A stretch of 64,000 bases of DNA, from positions 62,001-126,000 of the forward strand of contig JAPYSB010000004.1 in NCBI GenBank assembly GCA_029936675.1, given 5' to 3'. The position numbers were made by a program, and so were the translations under genes. Origin of the DNA: Dehalococcoidia bacterium. GTDB taxonomy: Bacteria; Chloroflexota; Dehalococcoidia; Lucifugimonadales; UBA826. The notes under the pieces were generated by a model that was not told the origin of the DNA, searched no databases, and worked only from the letters and a program-made list of their open reading frames with translations. This document shows, piece by piece, positions 61,782 through 64,000 of the stretch. Position 1 is the first letter of the stretch. Every line of letters starts with the position of its first letter.

Positions 61782-63088
61782 TGCAAGAAACTAGCTTGAT
61801 CTTGAATAAATACGAAGAGGATTTTGACAGTATTTCCTCCAATAATCCGAAATGGTCATCCGATCTGCGGAATAAAGCAATGGATACCTTTCGGGAAATA
61901 GGTTTCCCTGTACGAAGAAAAGGCAACGAGAAGTGGAAATACACTAATGCCAGACCGATAGCGAGTGTCGAATATTCTTCGGCAAAGTTCGAAAAAATAG
62001 ATTCAGACGATATTAAATTGATAGCTCCATGGCACGAATCTTGGATTAATCTCCTCTTTGTTAATGGACATTATCAAGAGACCTTTTCAGATAATTTGTC
62101 CACGAATATACAAATTTCCAATATGGCTTCAGATGACTTGGCTGTAAATCTTACCAGCAACGTGGGCGGGATTATGGATTATTCAGATGATGGATTTGCC
62201 GCATTGAATACGGCATTCATGTCAGATGGTCCGATAATAACAGTTCCTGAGGGAGAGAACTCCGGAATTGTCATAAATCTAATTTTTTACAATCAAGGGT
62301 TGTCCGACACAGTGAATTATCCTCGAGTTTTGATAACGACAGGTGGAAATTCCACAGTAAATGTCATTGAGAATTATGTTGGGGGCAGCGGCGATCAGAC
62401 ATTTACTAATTCTGTTTCTGAAATATATGTGGGTGAGGACGCAACGGTTAATCATTATCGTTTAATGAATGAGACAGATGATACCTATGATGTTGGCTAT
62501 GGTAGGGTGAGAATAGATACTAATGGGACATTTAATTCTAGATCGTTTTTCCGTGGTTGCGGAATCGGACGCTATGACTTAAATGTGTCGATTGAGGGCG
62601 AAAATGCCTCCTGTGATTTGCAAGGCTTGTATTTCACAAATGGTGCTCAGCATATGGATAATTTCATTAATATTGACCATGTTCGCCCAAACTGTCAGAG
62701 CAACCTATTTTACAAAGGAATACTGGCCGGTAGATCAAGAGCGGTGTTTGGCGGCACAGTCTTAGTTAGGAAAGAAGCACAGAAGACCGATTCCATACAA
62801 TCAGATAAAAACCTAATACTGTCACCACATGCTGAAGTAGATAGTAAGCCGGCGTTGTTTATATACGCTGACGACGTCAAATGCGCTCATGGGGCTACCG
62901 CTGGGAATATAGATGCCGATACCGTTTTTTATATGAGGAGCAGGGGAATTGATCTAGAAGCCGCTAGCCGATTGATAATTTATGGATTCGCTGGGGAAAT
63001 AATTGATACGGTAGAAATACCAGAACTGAGATCATACCTTGCGGAATCTTTTCTTAATTCCTTGCCTAGTCATAGGTTTGAGTTTTAG
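61781..63088 (+). CDS. sufD: Fe-S assembly protein SufD
   Basis: SufB paralogue and partner in SufBCD, 435 residues. Landmarks: GNEKWKYTNARPI near 50-62, a beta-helix core, LYFTNGAQHMDNFINIDHVRPNCQSNLFYKGILAGRSRAVFGG near 280-325 and KCAHGATAGNIDADTVFYMRSRGIDLEAASRLIIYGFAGEI near 365-405. Its stop overlaps the first base of sufU. Confidence 0.95.
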   Translation: MQETSLILNKYEEDFDSISSNNPKWSSDLRNKAMDTFREIGFPVRRKGNEKWKYTNARPIASVEYSSAKFEKIDSDDIKLIAPWHESWINLLFVNGHYQETFSDNLSTNIQISNMASDDLAVNLTSNVGGIMDYSDDGFAALNTAFMSDGPIITVPEGENSGIVINLIFYNQGLSDTVNYPRVLITTGGNSTVNVIENYVGGSGDQTFTNSVSEIYVGEDATVNHYRLMNETDDTYDVGYGRVRIDTNGTFNSRSFFRGCGIGRYDLNVSIEGENASCDLQGLYFTNGAQHMDNFINIDHVRPNCQSNLFYKGILAGRSRAVFGGTVLVRKEAQKTDSIQSDKNLILSPHAEVDSKPALFIYADDVKCAHGATAGNIDADTVFYMRSRGIDLEAASRLIIYGFAGEIIDTVEIPELRSYLAESFLNSLPSHRFEF

Positions 63089-63543
63089 TGATGTATGATC
63101 TTGAGGATTTATATCAAGAAATCGTGATGGATCATAATAGAAGACCTCGCAATTTTGGGCATATCAAAAACCCAACCAATTCTGCCGAGGGATTCAACCC
63201 TTTATGTGGTGATCAAATAACACTTCAGCTACGTTTAGAAGATGGCTTAGTATCTGATGTAGCGTTCAGTGGGGTTGGATGTGCAATATCCAAATCCTCG
63301 GCATCGATGATGACTGAGGAATTGAAAGGAAATACATTAACTCACGCTGAAAACTTGTTTGAAGCATTCCGAAAAATGATTACCAGAAAGCTTGGAGATT
63401 CATATGACTCCGATTTATTGGGTGACTTAGAAATTCTGCAGGGAGTTTCCCGATATCCGGCGAGGATAAAATGCGCTACCCTTGCCTGGCACACTTTGCA
63501 TTCAGCAATTCAAGATGAAAACGATGTTGTATCTACTGAGTAG
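63088..63543 (+). CDS. sufU: SufU-type sulfur-transfer/scaffold protein
   Basis: Zn-dependent sulfurtransferase that in SufS-containing systems accepts sulfur from the cysteine desulfurase. 151 residues. Conserved Cys in FNPLCGDQITL near 40, GVGCAISKSSASMMTE near 65 and RIKCATLAWHTL near 128, with the SufU-type insertion between. Start GTG at 63088 overlapping the sufD stop, or ATG 63091. No sufS lies between sufD and sufU, unlike the common order. Confidence 0.92.
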   Translation: MMYDLEDLYQEIVMDHNRRPRNFGHIKNPTNSAEGFNPLCGDQITLQLRLEDGLVSDVAFSGVGCAISKSSASMMTEELKGNTLTHAENLFEAFRKMITRKLGDSYDSDLLGDLEILQGVSRYPARIKCATLAWHTLHSAIQDENDVVSTE

Positions 63544-63568
63544 TTCCTAATGTAGGATGAGGTGAACT

Positions 63569-63997
63569 ATGCATGTACCGATTAAAGTTGATTATGGTGT
63601 GAGAGCACTAGTGGATTTAGCAATGTATGGCTCCGATGGTAATTCACTGAGAGCCTCCGATATTTCACAGAGAACTGCCATACCAAACGCCTATCTGGCT
63701 CAGGTACTTAACTCTTTAAAAAAGGCGGGGTTTGTTAAAAGTACCAGAGGTCCGCACGGAGGCCATGAACTGGCGGTTGATCCGGACACAATTCATTTGA
63801 GTTCTGTCATGGAAGTGTTGGATGGTACGGATAATTTGGTCAATTGCTTGGATGATGATAATTTCTGCGTTCATTCCCCAGCATGCGCCCAGAAAGAAAT
63901 ATGGAGGACGGTTGAAGATGCAATACACGGAGTTTTATTTTCAATAACGGTATCTGATTTAGCTAGAAGAACCCAATTCATCAAATTACAACTTTAA
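63569..63997 (+). CDS. Rrf2-family transcriptional regulator with Fe-S cysteines
   Basis: A 142-residue Rrf2 protein. Winged-helix DNA-binding domain about 1-75 (VDYGVRALVDLAMY, ASDISQRTAIPNAYLAQVLNSLKKAGFVKSTRGPHGGHELA). Three cysteines, C93, C100 and C106, have IscR-like spacing for a [2Fe-2S] or [4Fe-4S] cluster. Located 25 bp after sufU, it would sense cluster status and repress the suf operon, probably at the inverted repeats in front of sufB. Complete within the window. Confidence 0.92.
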   Translation: MHVPIKVDYGVRALVDLAMYGSDGNSLRASDISQRTAIPNAYLAQVLNSLKKAGFVKSTRGPHGGHELAVDPDTIHLSSVMEVLDGTDNLVNCLDDDNFCVHSPACAQKEIWRTVEDAIHGVLFSITVSDLARRTQFIKLQL

Positions 63998-64000
63998 AAC

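Noticed and set aside
1..64000. tRNA, rRNA, insertion sequence, prophage, toxin-antitoxin or CRISPR loci
   Set aside because: Intergenic gaps are short, none shows a cloverleaf with GTTCGA-type loop, and no transposase, integrase, phage or cas-like protein is encoded.

Overview
The window is AT-rich, gene-dense bacterial chromosome with about 66 protein genes, no rRNA or tRNA gene that I can find, no insertion sequence and no CRISPR array. Gene content points to a member of the Chloroflexota, plausibly an uncultured marine lineage near Dehalococcoidia/SAR202. Pointers are a complex I operon without NuoE/F/G, an F420-type NADP reductase gene, a mandelate-racemase-type enolase-superfamily gene, a DUF1932 dehydrogenase, a medium-chain dehydrogenase and a long housekeeping sigma factor. 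This placement is inference; no marker RNA is present to test it.

Layout. 1-2.6 kb: 3' part of the housekeeping sigma factor and a DUF362 protein. 2.6-6.6 kb (minus): ribosomal protein L25, a SelA-like PLP enzyme, a ferritin-like/VIT1 fusion and endonuclease IV. 6.7-8.7 kb (plus): a DUF1932 dehydrogenase and a zinc alcohol dehydrogenase. 8.7-17.9 kb (minus): secF, secD, a CCA-type nucleotidyltransferase, def, a membrane metallopeptidase, an F420:NADP reductase-like gene, an unknown gene and etfA-etfB. 18.4-20.3 kb (plus): a double zinc-ribbon protein, a MetF-like protein and two very short desulforedoxin-like proteins. 20.3-29.1 kb: lipA (minus), then an RNA m5U methyltransferase, maf, tatB-like and tatC (plus), tatA (minus, very short), rplS, priA and a frameshifted prfB. 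29.2-33.8 kb: a peptide-type ABC transporter (binding lipoprotein and two permeases, no ATPase) and a stand-alone 5'-3' exonuclease. 33.8-40.1 kb: a cation exchanger, a collagen-like lipoprotein, a CorC/CNNM protein, glmU and an SDR. 40.2-46.8 kb: an 83-residue gene behind a LexA-like box, a hydrolase with an apparently non-canonical start, a DUF2087-like protein, a PAC2 protein, an enolase-superfamily enzyme, an M20 peptidase, a Nudix hydrolase and NAD kinase. 46.8-57.4 kb (minus): nuoABCDHIJK-orf64-LMN. 57.7-64 kb (plus): a polyprenyl diphosphate synthase, a YjbQ protein, and sufB-sufC-sufD-sufU followed by an Rrf2 regulator.

Functional themes are respiration and redox (11-subunit complex I, ETF, F420/NADP, lipoyl synthase, mini iron proteins), Fe-S assembly with a likely Fe-S-sensing regulator, protein export (SecDF, TatABC), translation (L19, L25, RF2, deformylase, CCA enzyme) and replication restart/DNA repair (PriA, Nfo, 5'-3' exonuclease). 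Most attention-worthy: the paired desulforedoxin-like mini-proteins behind a near-consensus promoter; the LexA-like palindrome inside the promoter of the 83-residue gene; the AUA-start hydrolase; the small protein inside the nuo operon; and the inverted repeats in front of sufB.
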